Origin: Tyto alba
Taxonomy: Eukaryota; Chordata; Aves; Strigiformes; Tytonidae
Direction: 5' to 3'
Length of the DNA: 64,000 nucleotides
NCBI RefSeq assembly: GCF_018691265.1
Contig: NW_024881327.1
Location: forward strand, 23,491,936 to 23,555,935
Positions 1 to 11,126 of this stretch are shown piece after piece (the stretch's first letter is position 1; every line of letters begins with the position of its first letter). A program made the translations under genes and the position numbers. The notes under the pieces are model-generated. The model worked only from the letters and a program-made list of their open reading frames with translations. It had not been told where the DNA came from and searched no databases.

Positions 1-1200
1 TTTTTAAATATGATAACACTTCAATTTTTAGGTTCTAGGTACTTAGAGAGTGCTTTCCTATGGTCACTAACACGCCCTGGTAGCTTTCAACTTGCTTAAT
101 GTCAGTTTGTCCTTTGATCATTTTGACTCACTCTTTGCATGTCTGTATGTTTTTGTGCTATTTTATACTTGTTTGAATAACAATTTGTTTTCATTTGTTA
201 TGTGCTTCCTTCTTGTGTATGAAGTCAATGAAGAGTTCATAATTTTGTTCTTACTACACTTGTCCTCCTCTTTTTGGGGGTAACTACTCTATGGCCTTAG
301 CCTCATTTCTTAGATAGTAGCCACTTCTCCTGAATTATCCTTCCTATGCCTCCCATGAAGTTTACACAACAATTTTTGAGTTCATTTAGATCTGACATAT
401 TGAAGCTTTATATTTTCTGATTCCCTATTTACCTTTCCTCTTTTCCTAAGAATCATGAATTCTGTCAATTCATGCTTACCTTTACAGAATTTGCAATCCA
501 TCTTCAGATGCTAACTCATAATTAGGATAAAACCCTCACCTTTTGGGTATCAGATGTAATGATAAAACAGAACCTTCTCTGTAACTGCTTTCCCTAACAT
601 CTCTTTCAGAACTCTGTCACCAAACTCTTCCAGAATCTTCATGGACAGCCTTTGGTCTGCATAAGCTGTGTTTGAGATATCTAAATAGTTAAAATATCCT
701 ATTGTGTCACAAGCAGTATGTCAGTTACTCCTGGTTTCTCTGTTTTAGATTACCACTAGTGTATCTTTTCTATTTCCTTTTCATATTACTCAAATATTTT
801 AATATTTGGGTCCAATTCCTTCTTCATTTCAACTAGTTTTTTTTTTTAAATTCTTGATATGAAAATGAAATATGTTTTTTTCCCCTCCTGTGTGCCCTTC
901 GTAAAGAAACATTACCTTTCTGTCTTACTATTGCACCAATATTTTGGAATGACATAATATTTTTGGAGAATAAAGTCTTCCTAATATGTCTTGCATCTGA
1001 GAAATTCAGCAGTTGAGCATTTTTTCTCTTTGTTATCTGTCCTATGTTTTGACTCATAAATAAATTGTTGAAAAAAACCCCTAAAAGAATTAAAATAGCA
1101 ATGTTATTGTAGTGTGAGTTTGACTCTGCTGTCATATTTATCAAATGAATCAAAGAAAAGAATATGTAAGCATGTATGTGATAGTATATACCAAGAGAAA

Positions 1201-1223
1201 CTGACATGCCCGGGGCATGTCAG
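1201..1223. repeat. Perfect 23-bp palindrome resembling a p53-family response element
   Basis: Two 11-bp arms (ctgacatgccc and gggcatgtcag) are exact reverse complements around one central G. Read as two half-sites, tgacatgccc (1202-1211) and gggcatgtca (1213-1222), separated by 1 bp, each matches 9 of 10 positions of the p53-family consensus RRRCWWGYYY. Both have the favoured CATG core. Whether it is bound by anything is unknown. Confidence 0.6.
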
Positions 1224-2150
1224 CTCTATTGTGAATGTCATGTGTCCACTTCTTTACAATTTAACGATGCCAGTAACCTCTTCTGAATGCCCAGATAAAT
1301 ATATACTCTTTCTTTTTGCCAGGAAAAAAGGCTGAAGTGTGTGGAAACCTTGATGTATGGTAGCCCTGGAATTCCGCAAGTCTGCTGTAATAACTGAGTA
1401 AGACTTCAGAGCACAAGACTGTAAACTCCAGAAGAAAGACAATAGATATTTTCTAATAGACCTAGGCACTGCATTTTTTTTTTTTTCATTCCAGAAAAAG
1501 ATGGCATAACAGTCTTTTTGTCTCTTCCTAGTATTTGACACCTGTACACTTTGTACTTCTGGAAAGAAATGCATGCATATATTTATTTGAACAGAATTTC
1601 TTTTCCATTTAAGATTCTCTGTGCTGAACTTAGGCACCTTGCTGTGCAAGATGTATTCTAAGGTTTTGCTTTGAGCACTGACTTATGACAGTGCTGTTCC
1701 TTACTCTCTTCCACACAGTATTGCTGCACTTTCATAACCACTCGTCTTTAGTTCCTTTCCTTTTTATTCCACCAAAACAAAGCCCTGATGTAGGTTTAAG
1801 ATAGTCAGTGAGGTTTGGAAATCAAGTAAGTCCTCTGTTTTTGTTTAAGATTTCAAAACAAAACTAGATTTTATTTTCTATCATGTTTGTGTAATTGTGT
1901 CTCTATGTTGAAAGTTTTAGTTATCAACTTGAAAGACTAACCCTCTTCTGAACAATGCAAACGAAAAAAGAATATAAGCTTATACTTTAATTATATCAAT
2001 AAAAATATTATTATGTCTTTCCTTTGAAATATATGCAGGGTCTGTTGAATTCTTCTAAGGTCCTCTTAGTCACTGTAGAAAGAAGAAGTAAACGTGTAGA
2101 AGATGACCAACAGAGAACAGGAGTTCAAGGACCCAGAGTTAAGTTGTTGA

Positions 2151-2192
2151 ACAGATAATGAATTGTACATTTGACAGATAATGAATTGTACA
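2151..2192. repeat. Tandem duplication, two 19-bp copies at 23-bp period
   Basis: The 19-mer acagataatgaattgtaca occurs at 2151-2169 and again, without mismatch, at 2174-2192. This is a simple local duplication. The perfect identity suggests a recent origin. Confidence 0.85.
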
Positions 2193-3139
2193 GGTGACTG
2201 AGTGTATTTATTAGTTATTCAACTCAACTGTAGAATATTTTGTAAGGCCAGGCAAAATTTCCTCGATGAAGTAAAAACTCTGCTGTATAAAAATTGATTT
2301 ACCTTGATATCAGCATTTGATCTAAATCCTTTTCAGAACAGTCTGCTCAGCTGTTTTATGATAAACAATACCACCAGTCTGCTGTACATCCTAGTTTCTA
2401 GGGTATATCCAACACTAAATTGCATTCAAAAATTCTCCAACCAACCAAACAACCAAAAAAATAACCAGTACTCTAGATCCAATATTTTGTATGTATATTA
2501 ATTGTACAGATCTGTGAAATTAATTTCAGACAGGGCTTTCATTAGTGTTTATTTCTTTTTTGCTTGAAGTTTAGCAAACTAGAATACATCTGTTCCAATT
2601 CAATGCATACTCCTATGTATTTTGCTCAGTGTTTTAGGACAATATGGGTAGAGCTGAAACAAAAAATTTTGTAGTACTTTAGCCCAAAGTTTGGGAACTC
2701 AAAACCTGGGTTCACACAGTCATGTTATACTGTTAAATGATTGTGGTAGTAATAACAGAGATTGATTGGTTTACACATGAGGCTCCCAAGGATTTTGATG
2801 GGAAACTGCCCACTTATCAGGGGCAGCTTGTGGTTCTAAATACATCTACATGATACACAGTGTGAAAGACCCAGCACTGCAAAGATCTATACTTGTATTT
2901 AGCCCACTGTTTAACTTGCCATAGGTGCTGACGGATTACTCCCTAATGGTGAAAAGAAGTTGTATCAGCTGTTTGTGAAAAATGGACTCTAAGGAAGAAA
3001 AAGAGGTAATGGATTTTGAAACATGGAACAGAATCAGTGTTGCATTCAAAAATAGCTCATATCTGTGTATAATTAGGATGTCCTTCACTCAAACCGGTTC
3101 TTATAAAAATGTTGGCCTAGGTCAGTACTAAGTTAAAGT

Positions 3140-3195
3140 GCATTAACTTCATACATTGATTTTAATGGAGCTATGTTTATGTAGAACAGGCAGGA
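3140..3195 (+). repeat. Possible fragment of an ancient amniote dispersed repeat
   Basis: The stretch around 'cattgattttaatggagctatg' resembles a phrase found very widely in bird, crocodile and turtle DNA (a CATTGACTTCAATGGAG-type motif). The match is short and from memory, so this is a weak call with no family name. Confidence 0.25.
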
Positions 3196-5657
3196 AATTG
3201 ACTTGCCACTGTTGCATTAGGAGTCAGAGCCTACAGCCAAATCAGCATTTAATCAGCTAAACTATAACTCCAGTGCAACTTAGGCAGCTCAGCTCTTCTG
3301 ACTGATCCACAAAAATCTCTATCTGACTGCTTAGATCCCTGATGTACTGATAGACTTACTTTTGGTCAGCAACATTCACTAGCTCTCTAAAATGTAAATG
3401 TATGTAGACATTATTGTTTAGGCCAGACATATTAATTTACTCATTCATCTTACACCTAAAGCAATGAAATTAAGTTGCAAATGTAACTAGACACATTTTC
3501 ATTTGAAGAAGAGGTGGGGTTTTTTTGTGAAACAACAATACTTTTCATGGAGTACAAAATTATGAAAATGAAAGATTCCCTTCTGTAAAGGTCTTTTAAT
3601 CAAACATGCGAATGGAACAGATGCCCATTTACACTGGCAGGGAATTTGGCTTATACTGAGAAACTTACAGTGACCCATTTTTTGGTTTTAATAGGTTTCA
3701 TTTATACCTTAAGGGTATGCTGGACATCATTGTTCTCCTTGAAATCCCAGCCAACAGTTATTAAAGGCAGTTCAAGAAATAATGCCCATAGCAAGAAATT
3801 AAAAGAAACACAGACAATGGTCAACCAAGGTACTTGTCCTTCCTATTTTCTAAGGAAGGACAAGTTGTTAACAGTCTGAGAGAACTCCCTGATAAAGTCA
3901 ATCCTGAATAATGGCTTGAGAAGCTCACCTTTATCACACCCACAATTTATACAACTGTATTGTTGAGTAGAAGAGGAAATGTTTTCCCTTGCTTTAGTCT
4001 CTTATAAAATGATGTAAACAGAAATGTCAAGGGGGAAATTCTTAATCAGTTGTCTTTGCTTCATTCTGGCCATATAAATTGATATGAAAATCAGGTTAAT
4101 TGCCTTCTGTCCTGGACAGCCTGCCACCTTTCTGACCTGTATGTAGGTGTTGCAAGAAGGATGTGGCTACAAACATCAGTAGCTGCCACTGTAGGCTGTT
4201 TTGGCAGACTATGATCTTTGGGCATAAGTCATGAGTGAATTAGAGCATTTCTATGTATGCCAAGTTTGCATTTCATCCAGGATAAAATGCGAGCTTGGCA
4301 TGCATAGAAGTGTGCATGTATCCACTTTCTATTGCACAGCAGCAGAGATTGGAAGATTCTGGAATCCATATTTTATCATCCAGGGGGTACTTCTGATTTT
4401 CTTTACACTTCATCTCTCTGTAAAGTGCTGTTGTGACAGCTGACTTGCAATGTTTTGGCATTGTTCCTACCAGTTCTTCAGGTATTTTCTCTAGAGTTTT
4501 GAAGTCTCATTTCCTCCCTTTTCTACATTTGGCATTGCCTGTCAGTCTTCTAAGTCAAAACAATCTGTATTGGTCCTGTTTCCTCTGTTGACAACATTCT
4601 CTTGATCTGTGATTTGATGGCTTTTAGCTCCTCCTCTTTGAACAACTTCTTAGGTATAAAACGTATACATCCCCTACTTAATTTAACTTTTGCCTCTTTA
4701 TGGTGTTATAGTATGTAGATTATAACACCACAGAATCAGGCACATTCTGATGGAAAGCAGGGCCAAGGGAGTTCATACTATACAATAACATTACATTACA
4801 GTACAGTACAAGCAGCTCAGAGTATAGGGAAATCTATGTTATAGCACAATATTTGCATCTCTGAATTTGGCACTGCATGTTCTTTAATGTTGCTGAGAAT
4901 ATCTACTTCTTGGAGCAAAATGTCAGCTAAAAAATCAAATTATAAAATGCTCAATTTTCATTCATGTCTGCACTAGTGAAATTAACTTTCAGAAAAAAAA
5001 AGGGCTTTCAAAGAACTAAGAAAAGATGTTTTAAAAGTCAAATTCAAGTCATTCTGGGGCAAATGTACATACGTGGGATGAAGAAAGCAGGAAGATATTT
5101 TTGTTACTGGTGCTGAATGAAAGAACAAAGTAAATTCAGCAGGGCTGTCAATACAGCTTGTTATGTATACTCTCTATAATAAAATTGAGAGACACGTTTC
5201 ACATACACCACGGCTTCAGATTACTTAATTGTACCATTAACTCTATAACCTTGCATAAAAGTAACTGATGGTTCATGAAAATCCCTTAAAAGAAATAATC
5301 TTAGTAACTTTTCATATGAGATGGTTTTCAAAGCTTTCCTCCGGCTACTAATTATTATTTAGTTCAACAATATATATGATATGTCACTACATTCAATTAT
5401 ATTAATTACATATAATGATTCTGACAAAAGACACATCAGCAAAGTAACCACTTCATCTAAGAAATGAAAAACTGCAAGGTAATAGAAAAGGACATCAAAG
5501 AAAAATAAGGAAAAGTCAAGGAAAGTTAGAAAGAAAGTGATAAGGAAGAGAGAGAAAAAAAGAAAAGAAACATACGAGGACAGGGAATCAGATCTCATTT
5601 TTCTTTACTTTTATAGTTCTCTGTGTTTAATCATATTTTATTTGTTGATAACCACAA

Positions 5658-5885
5658 TTCATAGAATCATAGATTCGTATAATCATTTATATTGGGAAAA
5701 AAAACATTAAGATCATCAAGTCCAACTGTAAACCTAACAGTGTCAAGTCCACCACTAAACAATGTCCCTAAGTGCCAATTGTTTGCATGTCATGTAACAC
5801 TGCTAGAAGACATTCTGCTTCCTATGGGCATCAATAATGTGTCTTCACAGATGTATCCCAGGGGTTGAGTCAACTGGGAAGACTA
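5658..5885 (-). mobile_element. CR1 LINE, 3' end fragment (minus orientation)
   Basis: Reading the plus strand gives the reverse complement of a CR1 tail. It starts with the ATTCTATG-type terminal repeat (catagaatcatagattc) and continues with the typical 'ttgggaaaa…agatcatcaagtccaact' and 'aacctaacagtgtcaagtccaccactaaacaatgtccctaag' order. The match fades after about 5800, and a diverged remnant of the next CR1 block is still visible near 5860-5885. The copy is 5'-truncated, as usual for CR1, non-coding and moderately diverged. Confidence 0.85.
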
Positions 5886-8800
5886 TTGGGCGTTAACTTT
5901 TCTGAACGTAAAACATGCAGTTAACATCAAAGTAAGGCAAAAGGATAAATAATGTTATTATGACTCACACCAAAAGTTTTATATTCCCAGACATTTTTAC
6001 TGTAGTTCCAGAGGAAATATGATCAACATCACTACACATTTATAGGCACTAGAGAGAGAAATTTTGCCATAGAACTATTTGAATGCACTTTTAGCACCAA
6101 TATTCACCAGCAGGTGCCTCATTACCTAACATATTTGTTTGTGACTCAAGAAACTAGTAATTGATTTTCACTAATGATTCAATACAATATTTGAAATTGT
6201 TCTGACATGTATACTTTGAGTCTTCAAACTACCAAGTATGCAGCTGACTGTGATTGCTGCCTTTCCCTACAGCTCTTCTGTTTTCCCTGAGACCCCTATC
6301 AAAATTATCTGTTGTTTTTTTAGATGGAAGTAAGTGTGTATACTTTCCCTTCATTTTTATTTATACCTTTTTCATTTTCAACAATATGCTGCAGTTTAGT
6401 GATATAACTGTTGGTAAGAGCTTTGTATCATGACATTTACAGTAATATAGCCTATGTTTGTCTGAAATATATTTTTGATGGTGCAGATGAGACACATGAA
6501 AAATTGATATGTGTTTCTTGGAAATGTGATCTCCTAAGGAGGAAACAGCACTTTTACATTTGAAATTCAGGAAAAAGGTAAGGGTTATGTTCTTGTGACA
6601 TAACTGTTTACACTGGGGTCTCCAAGAGGTACCTCTTCAATGTATGCTCCATGAAGTAGTGAGTTCAGACAATGAGGTCACCTCCAAGGAATGACCCAGC
6701 TTCTTTGAAACTTGTCAGCCTGTCCTCTCTGTCATGTTTATCTAGGCCTAAGACAGTATGAAATCTCATTTTTCATAATCTCCTTCCTTCCTTTTGGAAT
6801 TTGATAAAGGGAGCCTGAAAACTTGCCACAGCACCAGAGATAAGCTCAGACTTTGCTAGGATTAGCAGGGGTGGGTGCCTACTGTACAGGGCCACCTGAA
6901 TCCTGAAAAAATGGCAGAGAGAGAGGGAAGATCCTCACTAAAACTCTTTGTATTGTTCAGAAGTGACTGTGTCTCATGCCTGCTTGAACATGGAGCCAGG
7001 TTTTGGCTGTCTTATACATTAAGTAGTGTACATCATTCAGTGCTGCCATAAGTCTGGGCAATAGACATTTTGAAATACAGATGAGAAAGAAAAGGATAAT
7101 CCAAGAAGATAACTTCTACTTCTGTGTCAACAGCTTGTCTTGCTGCTACACAGTCTAACCACAGTGGATGAAAGAAAATTGTGTAATCACATTTAACGGG
7201 ATTATTTGCTGGTAACCAATGGGAAATGCTGAGAAATGTAAGGAAGTGCATTTGACATGATATCTTTGAATGATGTCCGTGGCTAATGGCTGATTGGGGT
7301 CTTGGACTATTTTCTAGCAATATAGAGGTAACAGACAATAAACTAATGCAACCAGAAGACTGCATCCCCTGAACTCCTGGGATGCTCAGACTGCTTTCGT
7401 CTGCAAGCACCCAGAGGGAAATAATCCATGATGCTCAAAAGCCACATTCTCACAGTGAGTCTCCCTAAGACTGTGTGATGCAGAAACTAGTTTCACGGGA
7501 TAAACCCTCCTTAATACCACTGCTGCAGTAAAAGTTTTCTTGGGGAACAGACATGAGTTCCCTTTATTCCTTGACTACTGTCATTCTTCTGCATCTATGT
7601 ACCATGTTTTATGCTATTTTTTTGTTGTTTTCTCAGTGCTTACAGCCATGCTCCATTTTCTTAGAGCTAAAACTGAAGGGAGACAATCAGTCTTACAGCA
7701 CTTTGCAGATAACAATAGCAACAATATTTGAAATTTCAGATGTGTTTTTTTCTTGACTATTACCTGCATTTTAACTTGGCAGAGGTACTTGAGTAAAAAA
7801 TGGCTGCTGAGTTTATATGGGCAATATATGTGGTTCTTCTTCCATAACCCCTGGCAATGTCTTCTAGCCTTCAATTTCAGTGACTCCATTAATCCAATCT
7901 GCATCCTCTCTGGAGCAAAAAACATCAAGAACTATAACAAACTGTGATGTGGTATTAGAGATATAGTTGTCTATCAGGACATCTCACTGGAATACTGAAA
8001 CTCAGTGTTGAAGCTGATGGCAATAGATCTAAAAGGTTTTGAACAACACAGTCCTTTTACTCAGAGCTTTGTGAACAAGAGTGTGAAAGCCAACTTTGAG
8101 CATTGACAGAAAGGTCTAATAGACATAATAATAAGAGAAAGCATTAAAATTTATGAAGTTAGAAAAAGAAAATCACAGCATTTCTCTTCTCATTGAACGT
8201 TGTGATGGCTGCTGCAGAAGAGTAGATAAGAAGGAAGCCTGAAGATATTGTTTCATATTGAAATAATCTATTTCTGTGGGATTTTCATATTACCAAAACT
8301 GAAAACATGCAGTGTATTTTCCACCTGTCTGATAATTTGAAATATGCCTTTGGCAGTTCTTCTGTGGGAATTAATACTAGGTTTTCTTAGTTTTTGTTTT
8401 CTGACAGTTTTTTTAAAATCAGCTTAACATTATTTTAGACAGGAGCTCTAATCCATTTTCTTCTCCTTAATTGTTAAATAGAGGTGGTGAAATATTAATA
8501 AAAATTGGTGTGATAGGTCATAAAATAATAATAAATAGAACACCATTTCACTTAATGTTATTCTGCCCCTTCATGTTATTAGTAATTTGTGAAACTTAGT
8601 TGTGTTTACTGATGTGATATTAATAGTTAAAAAGTTCTGAAGTAAAATTACTCAGATATAATTCAATTTGTTTGGAGATGCTTTAAGCTCAAATACTAAT
8701 ATCTGTTTCCTATTCCTGTTTCCAGAACTGGGAGTGAAGAGCTGGAATACTTTTAGTATCTGTGCTCTGTCAGTATAATGTTAGCTCTAAATAGATGCCT

Positions 8801-9002
8801 ATGGAGCTATAAGGCATCTATGTTAGTCCTCTATCTACCTATTTCTAAGATAATTGCCTCTCAAGAAGAAAAACACTTTGAAACGTTGTGTTTATCCAGA
8901 CTGATACCTTTGGAAAGAAAATACCTAATACTTAAGACTAAAAATAAAGATCTGTAGCTAGTCCCTGACAATTGATAACACAAGATAATTTCTGTACACT
9001 GT
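5886..9002. other. Gene-free AT-rich unique sequence
   Basis: No recognised repeat or gene. Several frames are open for 60-125 codons (for example minus strand 7033-7410), but they lack known motifs and overlap each other on both strands, as expected by chance. Confidence 0.55.
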
Positions 9003-9509
9003 TGTCCTGGTTCTGGCTGGAATAGAGTTCATGTTCGTTTCTGGTAGCTGGAGGAGTGCTGATGCACACTGAGGTTTCAGGGACTCTCCAGCTCCCCGTG
9101 TCCTGCCTGTGTGCAGGCATGCAAGAAACAGGGAGGGAGCACAGCTGGAGAGCTGGGCCTGGATTGGCCGCTGTTCCATGTCGTGTGATGTCATGCTCAC
9201 CATATAAAAGGGGGGTGGGCGGGAAGGAGCGCGCTCTCACTTCAGGGATTGTGGTCGTGGCATCTTTGTATTTCAGGATCACTAGCTGGGAGCAGGCGGG
9301 TGTCAGTTGGCGGGTGGTGAGCAATTGTATTTTACATTACTTGTTGATACCGTCACGGTATAATTTTATTACTCTTATTAAACTGCTTTTATCTCAACCC
9401 GTGAGTCTCCCTTTGCCCCTCTAATTCCCTCCCCATTCCCAAGTGGGGGAGGGTGGGCGAGCGTCTGTGTAGTGTTTGGCTGCCGACCAGGCTCAAACCA
9501 TTGTCTACA
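9003..9509 (+). mobile_element. Solo LTR of avian ERVL-type endogenous retrovirus
   Basis: The segment starts with TGTCCTGGTT and runs through the order of blocks typical of this bird LTR family: 'ggctggaatagagtt', 'gtagctgg', 'tgatgtcatgctca' just before the TATA box, 'gcgggtggtgagcaattgtatt', 'ttattaaactgcttttatctcaaccc', and a G-rich 'gtgggggagggtgggcgagcg' block. It ends at about ...ctaca. TATAAAAG at 9203-9210 and ATTAAA at 9377-9382 fit U3/R structure. No internal retroviral region adjoins it on either side, so it is a solo LTR left by recombination. The 5-bp target duplication is not obvious, and the exact 3' boundary is uncertain by a few bases. GC content is clearly above the surroundings. 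Confidence 0.8.
9203..9210 (+). promoter_or_regulatory. TATA box of the ERVL-type LTR
   Basis: TATAAAAG is followed by a G-rich stretch and preceded, 10-20 bp upstream, by TGATGTCA. The latter differs from a CRE/AP-1-type site (TGACGTCA) by one base, a C-to-T change at its CpG. Present-day activity is unknown. Confidence 0.6.
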
Positions 9510-9669
9510 GGAACTTTTAAACAACAATGTCCTAAAGAAATTTCTCTTGGTTTCAATGGCCAATATTTCCTTGGTGCAGATTTGTTAGCTGTATTTTCTT
9601 TTCTTCTTTAGGCCATGTGTCAGGGAGCCTTCTGCACTGAACTTTTGCCCATGTGTCTGGCCAGTCCTG

Positions 9670-9852
9670 CTAGATGGCCGTCACGACTGGGAGTGGAAGA
9701 AAGGTAATTTTGCATTTCTCTGGTTGTGCATCTGTAGGCAGCTTTTTTTGTCCACTGGCATAAATCAGAATTATATCAAGGATACCTTCTTTCATAGCTG
9801 CCTGGAAAGTATGATGAACTGTGGTGGCAGTTAGGGACAACCAGTCCAGCAC
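9670..9852 (-). other. Unassigned protein-like open frame, possible old pseudogene debris
   Basis: A 60-codon minus-strand frame begins MLDWLSLTATTVHHTFQ and ends with TAG. Its composition is less skewed than most chance frames here. Neighbouring frames just upstream on the same strand (9853-9960) are also open for short stretches, as in a frame-shifted pseudogene. No domain or family is recognised. It lies 160 bp beyond the ERVL-type LTR but on the opposite strand, so it is not that element's internal region. Chance is the main alternative. Confidence 0.15.
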
Positions 9853-10356
9853 AATTTTCTTTTCTCAAATACCGCTTTTTTGTCAGGATCCATGTCAGAT
9901 AGTTTTAGAGGTGGCTATATCAGCTCTACTGTGATCACGCTCCCCATGGAGAGAAACCTGTTTGTGCTGCAAAGTGCTATTATTATGGCCTAGTTCTACC
10001 TTCCTTTCAATTTCCTAACAGCACTTCTCATTCCCCTTATTCCAACTTGAAGATGTGAAGCCTTTTTTGTTTTATCATCCCATGGTGGAAATTCTCATTC
10101 CAGTAAACATATTTGCACTAGTTTTTCCCTCACTAGTGCAGACAGCAGTGGCATAATGTTTGGCCCATATCAACACCCAGTATCTCTGGCAGGTTTTTAT
10201 AACATATGCTTAAGTCGTATCACCAAGTTTTGCTGTTGTAGTTACTCTGGGCTTGCTAAATCACAGTTAGTTCAGTTTTGTCTATCATGCTGAAAAATAT
10301 TTCAGTAAATACACGGTCAGGCCTTGGACTACTGTATCTTGTATATCACTTACCCA

Positions 10357-10376
10357 TACAATTGTATACAATTGTA
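10357..10376. repeat. Perfect 20-bp palindrome containing two ACAATTGT units
   Basis: The sequence tacaattgtatacaattgta is its own reverse complement. It consists of two ACAATTGT units spaced 10 bp apart, one helical turn. ACAAT/ATTGT cores resemble HMG-box (SOX-type) sites. Function is not shown by sequence. Confidence 0.7.
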
Positions 10377-11105
10377 ATTTTATGAAACAGTTTGTGGTGA
10401 ACCATGGAAAATCTGTAACCAAAACATAACAAGTCAATTCATATGTTTTTGCACTTTTTCTCTGAGCTGACATTGTTTTTTTACAACTCTTAAGTGTCTG
10501 TGAAGAGGTGGATTTTCCTTAACCATCCTGTTCATTTATTTCTTGGTGATCTGTTGTTAATTAGATTAATATATTCATGCAACAAATTGTCTTTCAGTGG
10601 TCACATAAACACAAGCCTTCAACCTACCCAGACAGTCCCTCAACCACCAAGTTTTTTTGAATCTGTCTGGTTGAGTGGCAAATGGTTATCCATGTGTTTA
10701 ATCTTCCAGATGAACAGTTTTTTCAGTAGGACAGAGAAAATACTTTTTTTATTTTAATGACTATGTAAACATTTTAATAAAATAGGACAATGATGTCAAC
10801 AGGATGGAAAAGAGAGGGAGTTGAAGGAAATCTCACCTTTGAATTACCGAATTACAACTTTTTTAGGGAAATTAAATATACTCACTCATGTCTTCTAAAA
10901 TAAGTAAAAAATTAAATGGTTTATTGCACAAAGGAGAAATAATCTCCTCTTTCAACATTTTTTTAAATCTAGATAATTAATTTTCTTGCTTTTTCTCCCA
11001 ATATCTAAGAGAAATGTATGTGTCATATGTCAAATGAGACATTTCACTGATACAAATCACATTCGTTTTGTTTTTAGCAAAAACTATTTTTTTTTTCAGT
11101 ACTCC

Positions 11106-11126
11106 CTTGCCTTGCCTTGCCTTGCC
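11106..11126. repeat. (CTTGC)4 pentanucleotide microsatellite
   Basis: Four uninterrupted CTTGC units plus one base, flanked by unique sequence. Confidence 0.9.

Larger units (their letters stand above)
1..5657. other. Gene-free AT-rich unique sequence
   Basis: No frame has coding character: open frames are short and end at random stops, and no paired splice sites frame a plausible exon. Local items listed separately are a p53-like palindrome near 1201, a 23-bp-period tandem duplication near 2151 and a faint old repeat near 3140. A short ACATT/ACAGT-type simple repeat lies around 4784-4812. A T-run followed by CAG at about 1478-1495 looks like a splice acceptor, but no matching exon is evident. 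Confidence 0.6.

Noticed and set aside
833..1649. Overlapping 124- and 131-codon minus-strand frames
   Set aside because: No motifs, skewed composition and a plus-strand frame open over part of the same DNA. Consistent with chance.
5359..5598. Apparent multi-membrane-span protein on the minus strand
   Set aside because: Phenylalanine and leucine content is an artefact of a purine-rich plus strand (about 5455-5585).
7033..7410. 125-codon minus-strand frame
   Set aside because: Low-information composition, no homologue recognised, no gene structure around it.
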